DNA of 64,000 bases from Mytilus trossulus (Eukaryota > Mollusca > Bivalvia > Mytilida > Mytilidae): the NCBI RefSeq assembly GCF_036588685.1, contig NC_086381.1, positions 49,599,431 to 49,663,430 on the forward strand. Reading direction: 5' to 3'. The notes under the pieces were generated by a model. It saw only the letters and a list, made by a program, of their open reading frames with translations, was not told where the DNA came from and did not search any database. Position numbers and translations under genes: made by a program. Each line of letters opens with the position of its first letter. The first letter of the stretch is position 1. Of this stretch, positions 24,937 through 38,693 are shown piece after piece.

Positions 24937-27466
24937 GGTCTAAATATAATGTGATTATGTTGTATTAAGTGGTACCTAATTACAGGAATGTACGTAATCT
25001 TTTGTTAATATCATGTACCTAGTGTTATGTTTCAAGTGAGAACTTAGTGCTATGCTATAATAATGTACGTTTCATTGAGTAACTGTACAGGGGTTTTTTA
25101 TTCATCTGTCTGAGTACTTAAACTAAAAAGGTCAGAATGTGTCTTATGTTATGTTATAAATATGAACGTAGTGCTATGCTATAAGAATGTATCTTGCGAA
25201 ATCTTTAACGAAATAAGTAAGAATACACCTTCTCAGACATAAGATTGAGAAAGGATACAACATATGTGTCTGTATGGCTTAGGGTGCAGCTTTCTCAAAC
25301 ATCTGCCAGAGATCCCAAGCTTGTCTCAAATTCATCTGAATGAGTAAGGGCACAGCTTTGCAAACATATCAGAATATGGTTCCAGTCTAATCTACCGTTT
25401 ATTGAGTAATTGTACAGCTTCTCATTCGTCCGATTAAGGTTAAAATGCTATGTTATCATATGATTTCTAGTGGTACCTAACAAGATTGTACTCAATCTTT
25501 GAATATAATAATGTACATTGTATTATGTTTTCAGTAAGAACTTAGTGCTATGCTATAAGAACGTACGTTTGAATGAGTACGTGTACAGTTTTTCATCCAT
25601 CTGATTTAGTACTTAAGATAAAAAGTTCAAAATGTGTATTGTCCTGTGTTTTGTTATAAGAATGTACTTAGTGCTATGCAATACGAATGTATCTTGCAAA
25701 ATCTTTAACGCAAAAAGTAAGAACACACCTTCTGAAACATAAGATTGAGAAAGGATACACCAAATGTGCCTGTTTGACCAATTCTTAGTAGCAACATTGC
25801 ACCAGCACGTGCACACGGTGTGTATATCTCCTAAATGATACGATATTCCGGTGCTTGCATTTCCTATCATGATTTTCTTGATAGAGGGTTGTTATTCACA
25901 ATGAAGCTATTAAATCAAGAGTTCAAAATGGTGAAGTTAAAATTAAATCTCAAAGTAAATTTTAAGAACGCCATCACGAGTAGGTTGACCGTTATGGAAT
26001 AACCGTTTGACAAATAATATCGGATATGTTCCTTACGTCGGAAATACAATCCCCTTTCATAAATGTGACCTACCGAATTATACTATTTATCCGATATGTT
26101 ATATCATAAACAACACGACGAGAGCCACATGTGGAGCAGGATCTGCTTACCCTTGTGGAGCACATGAGATCACCCTCAGTTTTTGATGGGGTTCGTGTTG
26201 TTTATTCTTAAGTTTCCAATGATATGCCATGTGTACTATTGTTTGTTCGTTTGTCCTTTTTATTTTTAGGCATGTCTTTGTCCGTTTATTTTCGATGTAT
26301 GTGAGTTTAACTTTCCCTATGGTATCGTGCATCCCTCTTTTAAGGTGAAGGTTTCTCAAACATCTGGTTGAGATCCACAGCTTGTCTCAAATGCATTTAA
26401 ATGAGTAAGGGCACAGCTTTGCTTGTCAGAATATGGTTGTATTCTTATCTACTGTATTGAGTAATTGTACAGCTTCTTATTCATCTGAACAAGGTCTAAA
26501 TATAATGTGATCATGTTGTATCTAGTGGTACCTAACAAGAATGTACTTAATCTCATGTTAATATAATGTACCTAGTGTTATGTTTTAAGTGAAAACTTTA
26601 ATAGTGCTTTGCTATAATAATGTACGTTTCATTGAGTAATTGTACAGGTTTTTTTTATTCATCTGTCTGAGTACTAAAACTTTAAAGTTCAGAATGTGTC
26701 GTATGCTAAGTTATAAATATGAACTTAGTGCTATGCTATAAGAATGCATCTTTCGAAATCTTTAACGAAATAAGTAAGAATAACCCTTCTCAGACATAAG
26801 ATTGAAATCTACTAGAATGTACTTAATCTTTGAATTAATAATGTACATTGTATTATGTTTATAGTAAGAACTTAGTGCTATTCTATACGAATGAGTACGT
26901 GTGCAGTTTTTTATTCATCTGATTGAGTACTAAAGTTTAAAAGTTCAGAATGTGTCTTGTTCTGTGTTATGTTATAATAATGTACTTACTACTATGCTAT
27001 ACGAATGTATCTTGCAAAATCTTTAACGATATGTGTCTGTTTGACCAATTCTGCGTAGCAACATTTCAACAGCACCTGCATACGATGTGTATATCTCCCA
27101 ATTGATACGATATTCCCGTGCTTGCATGTCCCATCATGATTTTCTTGATAGAGGGTTGTTATTCACAATGAAGCAATGAAATCAAGAGTTCAAAATAGTG
27201 AAGTTGAAATCATCTTTTAGTTAATTTTACGAAAGCCATCACCAGTTGGTTAACCGTTATGGAATAACCGTTTGACAAATGATATCGGATATGTTCCTTA
27301 CGTCGTAAATACAATCCCCTTTCCCTTTCATAAATGTGACATACCGAATTATACTATTTATCGGATTTAATATCTCATAAGCAACGTTAACACGACGGAT
27401 TCAACATGTGGAGCAGGATCTGCTTACCCTTCTGGAGCACATGAGATTACCCGTAGATTTTGCCCC

Positions 27467-30315
27467 TGCGCCCTTTTTGCTTGGACGTTCTTTTGGAAAA
27501 ATGATTAATCTTACTTGATTTCGTGAACTTTTCCATTTCCCGTGTATTTATTTTTATGCGACAATTCTTTACTTATAAAGATATTGTCGCTGGTATTTAA
27601 TGAATATGTCAAAGTCATGTTATACGCTATGGCGGAGTTGACCAGTATGTAAAATAAAACGTCACTCAGTCATTTTGAAATTCAAATTACAGTAACACAT
27701 TGCTTAGGCTACGAATGACAACCATGATACCAACATGAACAAAACGACGCAGAATTGAGCAAGAACGTAGTGACTTTTTTTTCACAATTCAACCAAACAG
27801 AAAGTAATACTGTGAAAGTACTTTTATTCGTGGGGAATCAATTTTTCAACTGTATCCAAGAATTTAAGTGTCCAACGAAATAAAACAACCATTGTCCAAA
27901 TCCAGACATGGCAATATCCCCATCAGTAGTGAGAGCGAGAATATAGTGAATAACGACAAATCGCGTGAATACTTAAATAGCAGTCACAGATCTACAATTG
28001 CATGGCGGATTATGCCCATTTAATCTTTAATAACCTCAACTGTACAATTTTTGATTTTTCAATTCTCATAAAAAATAATTTTATCGATGAATGTCAGATT
28101 TCCGGTACTGATATGCTAGTATGATAAAGTGTTCATTTTATATCCTCATAGTTCTCGTACATGTGGGAAATAATTATTTCATGCTGGGCTTGATTTTGAT
28201 AAGAATTATTTGATAATTCAAGATACGTTTATAGCATTTGTTTAAGTTACTGATTTCTTTATGTGACATGTTTATGACCTATTTAACACATTTTATGGTT
28301 TTTAATCTGTTGATCACTTTATCTTGGGTTAATAAGTGTTGTCACTACGAACTACATAAGTCAATGTTTACTTTGCAATTTCCTTCATTCCAAACTATTT
28401 GTAAACTTGTCTAAAGGCTTAAATTTTTCAAATATTTTTTTTTGTACACATAACTTAAATCCACGAATTTAAAAACCCACGAACATGTAAATATTGCTCA
28501 AACCACGAAAATTGATACCGGTCCCATGAAATAAAGTACTTTCACAGCACTCCGACACACTCTCATGAAAAAATTCCACAGTAGTAGTATTTACTTACGA
28601 AAACGCCAAAGCCTAGTTTAAAAGGACATGATAGCTAAATAAAAACATCCAGTCAATATAAGCTCTAGAAAGATTTTAAGTCTAATGTACGAACCATTCG
28701 ATTTGAGGAGGTAGTCTAAGGTATTTGAGAGAGAAAAACCTGACTCTGATTTTTGTTTTATCAAGAATTCTTGCCGTATCTGGATTTAAAATAATAATCT
28801 TGTCCACTTTTGTGCTAACAGGAACGGAAATGTCCAACAAAATTAATTAGCGTTAAATGAACATGATGAATAAAAGATCTGCGCATTTATTTTAGACCGG
28901 GGTTTAGATATAACCTCCTTGGTATGCCTGACCGGAACGTGTGTTTCGCAGAACTGATATATTGAATACTTTTTGAAAGACCAGACTGAAACCTGCCTGC
29001 TGACTGACACTTTTATGTGTTACTTTGTAGACGGTCATTCATAAATTCGTTGTCATTTCAGACTCTTTTGCAGACATTGGTTGATTTTGGTGACCTTCAC
29101 TTCTCCTAATTTTGTTGGGCGAAACATATTAATCAAACATTTGGATAAAAATTGCTTGTTTGACTTTTTTAGCTTGTGTCGGTTATTGTAAATTTCATCG
29201 AATAGCCCGACGTACTTCTTTTTTGCGAGGTAATGTTAATGTAATACACAACAAACGAGACTGTTTTATGTCTACTTTTTACTGACAAGTCCCACGTCAA
29301 ATATTTAAGTACATAGCTTTGAATTCATACTATCACTTTATGATAGACAATTAATCGGGGAGAATACAGCATGACAAATTTCCAATCCTTACATTTTTAT
29401 ACAGCAATTATAGAATATACATGTCTCACGCCAAGTTTGGTTTAAAAAGTGCGTTTAACACTTATTTTTTGTTTTTAGCCTACAAAAGGTCCAACAAATG
29501 TTACGCCTCGCTTCGCCCGGCAATCTTTAAGAACTTTGACCCACCTTTTCAAATTTCGGGATCTGCGCCTGCGGCATCTAATAAGAATGTACGTATTCTT
29601 ATGTTAATATAATGGACCTAGTGGTATCTAACACGAAGGTAAATAGTGCTATGTTATTATAATGCACATAGTGTTTTGTTTATGAAAGTACTATGCTAAA
29701 AGTACTTAGTGCTTTGCTAAAAGAATGTATATGATACAATAAGGATACAGTTTTTCAAGCTTTCTCAAATGCATCTGACTAGTAAGTAAGGGCACAGTTA
29801 AAAAAAAAAATTTGTCACTTTATGATTTATATGACGCTTTACATGAAAGAACTGCTGTTGTGAATTCAACTAACTTCTGAGTAAATAATTATAGACATGT
29901 TAAGAAACAACTCGCCTCATTATTCCCCTCCACAACTTAAATAAAAAAGTAATTGGCCTATAATTAGATAGTATTTCATTTTCAAATAAAAAGCTATTGC
30001 AACAATTTTATAGTCTTTCATCTAACTGGAAATTGATACTATTGTAGGGAATTATCACGTATTATTTTGAAAAGAATGTCTATTTTTTCGGGACTAATTT
30101 TTAGCATTTTATATCTGATGACATCTCGAGCTTATTCCGTATCAGGATAAAAAAAAATATATTATAAACTGTTTATTTTTAATAAGACTTATTACCTATC
30201 GATCGGAACGGCGTATGAAAGTCTTAGAAAAAATGACTTACTCTCTCTGGATAGATTCAGTCGATTAAGACTTGGTCAGTACAAAATGATCGTTTCAGAT
30301 TTCAGAAATTATTTA
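27467..30315. other. Non-coding interval with array debris
   Basis: No gene recognised on either strand. At 29580-29800 there is a diverged fragment of the 1.7-kb monomer (AAGAATGTACGTATTCTTAT and neighbouring GTGCTATGTTATTATAATG), detached from the main array. The rest is AT-rich single-copy-looking sequence. Confidence 0.55.
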
Positions 30316-30945
30316 AAAAGTGATAAATGACAGTTTCAAAGTGAAATCTCTTTACTAGTGCTTAATGACCGTTTCAAACTGAAATCTTTTTACAAGTGCT
30401 TAATGACCGTTTCAAACTGAAATCTTGTTACTAGTGCTTAATGATCGTTTCAGACTAAAAATTTGTTACTAGTGCTTAATGATCGTTTCAGACTGAAATC
30501 TTGTTACTAGTGCTTAATGACCATTGCAGACTAATACCTTGTTACTAATGTTAAATGAGTATTTCTGATTGAAATCTTGTAACAAGCGCAGTTAATAACC
30601 GTTTCAGACTGAAATCTTTTTACTAGTGCTTAATGACCGTTTCAAACTGAAATCTTGTTACTAGTGCTTAATGATCGTTTCAGACTGAAATCTTGTTACT
30701 TGTGCTTAATGACCGTTTCAGACTGAAATCTTGTTACTAAAGCCTAATGATCGTTTCAGAGTGAAATCTTGTTACTAGTGCTAAATGATCATTTCGAATT
30801 GAAATCTTCTTACTAGTTCTTAATGACCGTTTCAGACTGAAATATTGTTACTAGTGGTAAATGACTGTTTCAGACTGATATCTTGTTACCAAATTAAAAT
30901 GCTTAATCACCATTTCAGACTGAAATCTTGTTACTAGTGCCAAAT
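30316..30945. repeat. Tandem repeat, unit 38 bp
   Basis: About 16 copies of TGCTTAATGACCGTTTCAGA followed by CTGAAATCTTGTTACTAG, mostly spaced 38 bp. There are no unique spacers between copies. Point changes are spread through the unit. Confidence 0.93.
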
Positions 30946-31099
30946 CATTTAAATTCTGGAATTAAAATACCTTTCTCCTTTAAAAAAAAGAAATCAGACT
31001 ATTTTTCAACATATTACATTTCTCGTCGTCTCCTTGCACTCATCTTTCAATGCTTTCATTGCGAATAATACTAATAAATTGCACTCTAACTGCTGGGCC

Positions 31100-31275
31100 A
31101 TTCACGTTACGCCTACAATAGTGTATACGTGCTATAGTGGAGGCGTGCTTTTATATGCATGCTATGTTGTAGGCGTGATAATATATGTGTGCTATAGTGT
31201 AGGCGTGCTATTATAGGCGTGCTATAATGGAGGCGTATTATAGTGTAGGCGTGCTATTGTAGGCGTTGCATGATT
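31100..31275. repeat. Short minisatellite of GTGCTATAGTGTAGGC type
   Basis: Irregular short copies of GTGCTATAGTGTAGGC and variants (GGAGGCGT, TTATAGGC). The frame at 31034-31216 is produced by this repeat. Confidence 0.7.
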
Positions 31276-32439
31276 GGCCGAGTAGTAACGACTAATTAAA
31301 TTTGGGTAAATCATCAAGACATTTATTTGTTTTGATCAGTATTTTCATTTTTTAAGTAGGTCACGTTATATATATATGAGACTCGGAACCGTGATAGTAC
31401 CGTTTAGTGGAAGATGTTCACGGGGTGTACATTATCGCTCATTACGCCGATGGAAAAAATCGCCAAAATAAATTCTGCCCATTTGAAAGAGTACAAGCAA
31501 AGGTATAATTGATAAAAGTTTTGAAGCCTCCAAAATAATAACCGCCAAACGTTTCGTAAACCCTTTCATTGAAAATAGAGAAATTTTTCATCCGCGAAAA
31601 TAACACGCAATACGGTACACCGAACCAAGATGTACATGCTGAGGTGCGATGATTTGAAGCTTAACTGGTCAACATAAACTTTACAAGTCGACGAAGACGT
31701 CAATTTTTTGTAAAAACAAATTTTCGGATTTAATTTCTATGGGATGTTTCACCGAACAGCAAGCTATAAAGAGCCACTAAACGGACTAGTGTCAAATCTT
31801 TCAGACAGAAAACAAACGGTCTAATCTACATAAAAAAGATCACTTATCAACGACAAACGATAACCACTGAATAACAGGGTCCTGACCTAGGACAGATGTA
31901 GTTAAATGGTCCGGATTTAAACGTTTTAATAGGTACCAACCTTCAACCTAGCCTGAAACACAATGTGACATAACAAAATAGAGTGACGCATTTAAAAATG
32001 TCAATTGAGATGGCTTAACTTAATCGAAAAACATATTTACACAAACAAGTGAACATACAATGAATGAATAAAAGTACATACGATTCAGCAAGCAATCAAC
32101 CAAATTTCTTTATTCTTAATGTTGTGTTCTTTTGTCATTATGAGTTATTCTGTTTACTTCAGCTCCTTTCTATTAAAGAAGTACTGTATTTCAATGTGCT
32201 ACAAATAAAAAGACATATGACCGTTCTCAATTTTATTCTTTAAAAAGCAATTTTCTTTATCAGTTAATGTTTAACATGATTATTAAACTAATTTTAGTAA
32301 TGGCAAAACTTTAAATCATGCTTGAATCCTACAGACATTTTCTGGAATAGAACATTTGTATGTGACTAATGATTATCAATCATATCTGAACCTAACCAAT
32401 ACTGAAAGCAAGAAATACTATCATCTTAATAATTCACAA
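31276..32439. other. No gene; weak dispersed-repeat remnant
   Basis: Nothing coding recognised. About 31785-31935 resembles the ACTGAATAACAGGGTCCTGA end of the family B type repeats in decayed form. Confidence 0.45.
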
Positions 32440-33475
32440 CAAGAGGCTGTCAGAGCGACAGAAAATTAGATTTATTCATATTTATTCGTGTCCTGGCATT
32501 TTTCAATATCACAAGAACCATAACTGATGAACGGCGAAAGACAAAATCTTCAATACTCGACTTGACCTCCATTTTGTCAGCAGTAACAACAAATTAAAAT
32601 TTGAAAAGCTTTGGTTGAATGGTTCATGAGTAAATGAACAAAATGACTAGTAACACAATTGTTTAATCTTTCAAGAACCATAACTCCTGAACAGAAACAG
32701 TGGGAATCGCCTTTATTAAACTTGACCACCATTTTGTCATCAGCAACAACATATTAAAATTGTAAAATCTTTGGTTGACCAGTTCATGCGTAAATATGCA
32801 CGGACAGGACTAGAAACGCCATTTTTCAATCTTTCAAGAACCATAACTCCAGAATTGTACAAGTCAAAATCGTCATTATTGTACTTGACCTGTGTTTTGT
32901 TGTCAGCAACAACATATTAAAATTTCAAAAGCTTTGGTTAAACGGTGCACGTGTTACTGCATGGACAGGACTGAAAATGCCATTTTTCTACCTTTAAAGA
33001 ACCATAACTCCAGAACCGTAAAAGTTAAAATCTTCATTATTAAACTTGACCTCCATTCTGTTGTCAGTAAAAACATATTAAAATTTTAAAAGCTTTGTTT
33101 GAATGATTCATGAGTAAATGCACGGACAGGACTGGAAATGCCATTTTCAATCTTTCAAGAACCATAACTCAACAACCGTAAAAGTCAAAATCGTCATAAT
33201 GAACTTGACCTGTGTTTTGTTGTCAGTAACAACATATTGAAATTTCAAAAACTTTGGTAAAACGGTTCACGAGTTAATGCACAGATAGCAGTGGAAACGC
33301 CATTTTTCAATCTTTCAAGAACAATAACTCAAGAACCGTAAGAGTCAAAAAAGTCATTATTGAACTTGACCTCCTTTTTGTTGTCAGTAACAACATAATA
33401 AACTTTTAAAAGCTTTGGTTGAACGGTTCATGAGTCAATGTACGGACAACATTTGGCTGCCGCCCGCCAGTCGTA
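32440..33475. repeat. Tandem repeat, unit about 161 bp, six copies
   Basis: The marker CAAGAACCATAACT recurs at 32512, 32672, 32835, 32996, 33156 and 33316 (160-163 bp apart). Each unit also contains GAACTTGACCTCC-like, TGTCAGTAACAACATATTAA and a GCACGGACAGGACT segment. Diverged copies, no sustained reading frame. Confidence 0.93.
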
Positions 33476-33639
33476 CATCCCCAAAACAATAACCAACATT
33501 TTTGTCACAAAAATCCGGTAAAAATCGAACCCCCTCAAACTTTTTCAGGTAATTCCCTTTCTTTTACTTTTACTTTTTACGAATTAGCGAATCCAGATTT
33601 CAAAAATATCAGTCATTCCATCATGGAAACTTAACATTA

Positions 33640-35010
33640 TCATTATCTACGAAAAGATCATTAAAATGAGGTCGCAGTCAGATTAACCTTGCTAGACGTA
33701 CACATGACAGATTCCGATTGTGGATTTTGAAAAAAGAGGTTGAGTCTTGCGAATACCTTACCAATCTTTTCGTAACCCAAATATACTGGTTCGTTTGCTC
33801 ATCATAAGTACGAGAAACTGACCAATATGAAAATATTAACCATTGACCGATGAACCATTAAACTTTACGGGGGAAAAAATGAGGTCAAAGTGATATGAGC
33901 CCTACCAAACAACATGTATATTCCTTACAATTATTCCATACACCAAATATAATTTAAGTACTGATTAAAGCTTAATTAACTGACGTAAACTGTTATCACA
34001 GAGATATGTCTCGCTTTTTTGTAATTTAGATAATGCAAATGTTGAAATTAAAAAAGCAACACTTGAACATGTAAGGTTTGCAAATATGTTTAAAGTCATT
34101 GAACCATAACTGAAGGTACAATGGCTGAACAATCTCCATGGAAATGATATGTACCAATGATAATACAACTACATACCAAATACAATTGACATACCACTAG
34201 TGTTTCTCCATAAGCCAAATTAATCACAAACTAATATATAAAAACTAAGCAAAAGTTTTAAAGTCAATCAACTATGACTGAAGCGGCGGGGCCAAATTAT
34301 ATCCATGGAAATCAGATATGTCAATGCTTAAAGACCTGCATACCAATTATCATTAACTTACCACAAGTGGTTCCTTATAAAGTGACCTAATCACAAAATA
34401 ATACATGAAAAATAAGCAAAAGTTTCAAGGTCAATAGTCCATAACTGAGGGGCGGGGCAAAATAATCGCCATGGTAATGAGATGTGCCAATACTAATACA
34501 ACTTCCTACCAGATATATTTGACTTACCACTAGTTGCTCACTATAAAACCTTATCACAAACTAATACATTGTTCAATCCGCCGGAATCAGCATACCTATG
34601 TCTCGCTTTTTTTACTCTATCATGCGAGACAAAAATCATGAAAACTTTTCACTGTCTAATGAATTCAGAGCTGGAGGTCAAGGTCAGAAAAAATTGTCAG
34701 ACAGATATGTACAATGTATTACTTACAATCATTCTACACACCAAATATAGTGGCCTTTTTGCTTATAGTAACTTAAAAATAGACTAGAACACAAAAACTG
34801 ATAATTATTCAATATACCATATGGGGTCAAGGTTACAGTACACTGTCAGTCTGACATGCTCACCTTACAATCATTCAATGCATAAAAAAGTTCACTTATT
34901 ACTCATAGCATCTGAGCAATAATTTTGACTACGAAAACATGATATGAGGACGATGTAATGTTAATCTTGTCTGACAGACACGTTGCCATTGCAAAGAACC
35001 CTTTTCAAGG
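33640..35010. repeat. Diverged repeats: TCCATGGAAATGA and caccaaatata types
   Basis: Three degenerate units at about 34090-34560 share ACTGAAG, GGGGCCAAAT/CAATCTCCATGGAAATGA, CCAATGATAATACAACT, ACTTACCACTAGTG and ATCACAAACTAATA, about 170 bp apart. Flanking stretches share CACCAAATATA and AGGTCAAGGTCAG motifs. A further piece occurs at about 36215-36460. No coding frame. Confidence 0.65.
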
Positions 35011-35280
35011 TAACATCAAACAATCTTAATTAAAAATTATATTTTCGGCCTCATTCAGATATTTCAAACATTTTTCGTTAACACAATGTCAAACCTTGCA
35101 ATTCAAAATATGATAAAAGAAGACATATATCCTAAGTAAATATAATGTTGTGATCTGAAACTACAATTTGAGTTATCATCAGACTCAAACTGGGAATACA
35201 TTATCTAAAACATGTATGGTCGTATTTTTACATGAGCTTTGGGGCTCCACTTCCTAACATTTTTATTTTTTAGTTATTTT

Positions 35281-35390
35281 TTATATAAAAAAGTAGATGT
35301 GGTATGATTGCCAATGAGACAACTATCTACAAAAGACCAAAATGACACAAACAATAACAACTATAGGTCACCGTACGGCCTTCAAAGTTT
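35281..35390 (-). repeat. Dispersed repeat family B, truncated copy
   Basis: TATAAAAAAGTAGATGTGG through CACCGTACGGCCTTCAA, the same sequence that is inserted in the 1.7-kb monomers, here stopped after about 110 bp. Confidence 0.8.
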
Positions 35391-37370
35391 TTAGAAGATT
35401 AGATATTTTGACTTCTTTCTTTTTGTTTGTTTGAGGCAATGAATTCAATATTAAAATCGTTTGTAGAAAAATGTCAAATAATAGCTATTTTAATTCTTTG
35501 TCAAATTCTAAGTATTCTAGATAATCTCTTTTAAAATTAACTTATAAAAGTTGGGTGACATGACCACAGTGAAATTCTTTTATTTATAAATTAATTCAAA
35601 ACTCATTTCTATTAAAACTATAGTAAAAATATGTAAAAGATCAATAAGAAAAGTGATGGTGCATTTTTCCCTATCACAAATAATGCCCTTTTATTGTTTC
35701 CCTGATAGGAGGATGGAGTGGAGCTACATGATTAAATAAGTTCAAATATTGTTTTGAATTTTTGTCAGATTTTCGGAATCCTCTGGTTTTATCCGTTTGA
35801 ATGCCTTAAAAGTTTTGCCCATTGACCCCATTTTTCTTTTTGTAAATCTTTTGTATGCATATTTATAAGCCATTTGTAAAAGTCTTATAACATTTTATTT
35901 ATTTTTTAATTAGTTTTTGAGAACTTTAACTTGTTAATGGTAAAGCTATGAAAAATCAAGAGAGAACATTTTCACGTTAAAATTGGAATGGCTAAATAAA
36001 TATATCATGAAAACAAGCACATTGCACTCTATATTTTTTTTTATCCTTATTTAATCCTCTATAAATATACAGTTGTATACTAGTTTTATGAAATGCTATT
36101 TATTTTGAAACTGAGTAGCGAACTTTCTTTAAAAGAAATATTTAACTAAATACACTGTTGTTATATGTTTCACATGACGGAGGGTACGGGGCATATACAT
36201 GTACAATATGTAACAATGATAATACCGACACATGACGGAAGGTACGGGGCATATGCAAGCTATACCAATGATAATACAACTGCAAATGTACAAATAAACT
36301 TACCTAGTCACAATTAAAACTGTAAACTATGCAAAAAATTCAAAGATTGTAGACCATGTATGTGCGTTTGGGCCAAATAATTTCCATGGAAACGAATGTT
36401 CCCAATTGAATAATTACGCAACTGTATTCAAAATATCAGTTTCAAATTTCTAAAATGCTGTTTTACTTTCTTTATAGTAAACAGCTCAACAGAAATTACT
36501 GACAGACACAGACTTTAACTCTACTGGTATTCCTTATCGATGTTCAACATAAAATGTTTGAAAGAATTGCAAACTTTAATCCGAATGGAAACAATATACA
36601 TGCACAGGGGGTTTGAAATATAGCATCTCACATGCAGTTGATTTGACCTTGGTTAGGGAAAAAAGACAATAGATTTGTATATTAAAAAATAAATAACATT
36701 TCTCTTTAAAGTATAATTTGACTGATTTCTTGCTTGACTCTCTCTCTCTCTGTTAAAGACTTAATGTATACTCAGGACAATCTAATCAGTAGAGATAAAA
36801 GTCTCCGTGGGAGAAAGTAATTTTCAAAAAAAGGTACCCGCCTTCAAATCATAAATTAAATTGTACTAAAAAAAAACGCCTCCGACAGTGAATGGGACAT
36901 TTGCTCTTCGCCACCAACGATCCCTGATTTGGTAAAATTTGACAATCCGTATTAAATTATATACTTTTCCGTTTGGTGCCACTTTATAAAAATATCAATA
37001 TACTGGTTTTTAACTGCAATTGACCTATAAGGATAAAAGTACTCAAGTATTTCTTCAATATTTATAAGCTTTTAGCCTTTTCTATATAATAGCCAATGGA
37101 AGCTTATCGATTTTTTCATTCTATTGTCTAAAACGAATCTAACAAAGTTCATTAGTCACGACTTGTAAAATTAAAATCTAAATATAGATGGATAAATAAA
37201 ACAAATGTCACCATGGGAAACTTTGAATTTACTATTAAAAATGGTTTTTTTCCGGGAATTCTGGTAATCTAAAGTTTTGCGTCTTTTAAACTTTCGAAAT
37301 CACATAATTAAATATTTTGAGCCTTGTGTGTATGTCCTTTTAAATCCTCACAAGAGAGTGCGTAATATCC
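35391..37370. other. No gene seen
   Basis: AT-rich. Contains two short near-identical stretches around 36180 and 36235 (CACATGACGGAAGGTACGGG with GGCATATRCA) and a small TC run at about 36740. No frame with family signal. Confidence 0.5.
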
Positions 37371-37371
37371 A

Positions 37372-37515
37372 GGGGCGGATCCAGCCATTTTAAAGGGGGG
37401 AGGGTCTCAACCCAGAGTAAAGGGGCATTTCAACTTTATGCTCCCATTCAAATGCATTAACCGGCCAAAATAAGGGGGGTTACAATCACCGGACCCCCCT
37501 GGATACGCCAATGAT
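37372..37515. mobile_element. Small element with GGCGGATCCAG termini
   Basis: Starts CCAGGGGCGGATCCAGCC and ends CCCCCCTGGATACGCCAATG, which are imperfect inverted copies, with G-run and C-run just inside each end. About 140 bp, no coding capacity. A MITE-like element in form. Confidence 0.6.
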
Positions 37516-38690
37516 ATCATATACATATATACATGTATCTGTAATATGAGTCATACATTTGTCGAAATTCAATATCAGATAGTCATCTGTGTCATATCCA
37601 AGATTCAAGAGTAAATGAAAAAAGGATCAAAAGTCGTGTTTTTCAATAAATAACCAAAAATGAAAATAATCAGGGATAGAATGAAGGAATAAATATTTAC
37701 CTTGTGTGTGATGTTGTTCGAACATTTTCCGATTTAATTAAGTCATATTCATCTTAAAACATGGCTGGCTAATATGGCTATTTAAAAGACTGGATATCGC
37801 AAAACAATAAACCAATGAAAACCCACAAAAAAAGACACACCCTTTACACTAAAACTACTCACAACATTCGTTTGACCACAATCTTTTGAATCAATTAACT
37901 TTTGATCAATTAGAAAAAAAGTAGCCTACGGACAAAATATATAATAAAGATTGAACATTCGTTTTAATTCTAAATAAGAAGGACTTAAAATATTTCTTGA
38001 TAGATACATTGTATATGTTTAACAACATACATGTATAGACCAATGGAAGTTTCAAAAACGAACTTACCGGTGAACTTATAGTTAACGGGCGATCACCTTA
38101 TATATATATATTGAGCTCAATACGGCACCCGGAAATTAATGTATCACTTAAAATAAAATCGTCTATTCTGTTCTATTCTATGACGCGAACTACTTCGGGA
38201 GTCCATAAATGTCAAGTTGCAAGTGGAAATGTTCGGACTTACTTCCGACAACGATAAATCATAGTCCTGGCCTTACGCAAAATGAGGGGGGGGATAGGTG
38301 CCAATGCAAGGACTCCTATGATTGAACTAAATATATTGTTAGTGTATATACTGCTCTCGTGTCCTACTCCAATCGTTCCCTAGTTTGGGGGCCCAATAAC
38401 AACGTACTCTTGTATCAAAATCATAATGACCATACGTATAGTTAAGTTCTAGTTTAGAATGTGCATGTTGCATATTGAGGGTGAAAAATGCGTATAAGGT
38501 TTCTACCAATTAGAAAGTCTAAGACTGGTTGTTTTACCACCCCTGAATAGGTAAGTTAATTCCAGGCCGAACACTTGGCTAGTTTGACGGAAAACATAAA
38601 AAGATTACGACAATGCTTTCGCAACTTGCAGAGAGAGTTATATTCATCATACACGGAGATGGAAAATGATTTATTAACATTTATAGTTCA
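37516..38690. other. No gene seen
   Basis: AT-rich non-coding sequence, including a TATA dinucleotide run at about 38100 and a GTTCTATTCTA-type run near 38170. No supported feature. Confidence 0.45.
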
Positions 38691-38693
38691 TGG

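Larger units (their letters stand above)
16170..27466 (+). repeat. Array of about 1.7-kb monomers
   Basis: Using CACGACGAGTGCCACATGTG as a marker, units start at 17629, 19327, 21026, 22722, 24421 and 26114, with intervals of 1693-1699 bp. The left unit (from 16170) is cut at its start, and the last complete marker at 27391 follows a unit shortened to about 1.28 kb. Each monomer is itself a diverged duplication: a block starting TTTCTCAAACATCTG occurs twice, about 640 and 1060 bp apart. Units starting at 19327 and 22722 are nearly identical, as are 21026 and 24421, giving a 3.4-kb higher-order repeat. Open frames of 60-85 codons recur but have no recognisable domain; I treat the array as non-coding satellite-like DNA. 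Confidence 0.95.

Noticed and set aside
30316-30945. Regular 38-bp repeats resembling a CRISPR array
   Set aside because: Copies are head-to-tail with no unique spacers, there are no cas genes, and the window is eukaryotic.
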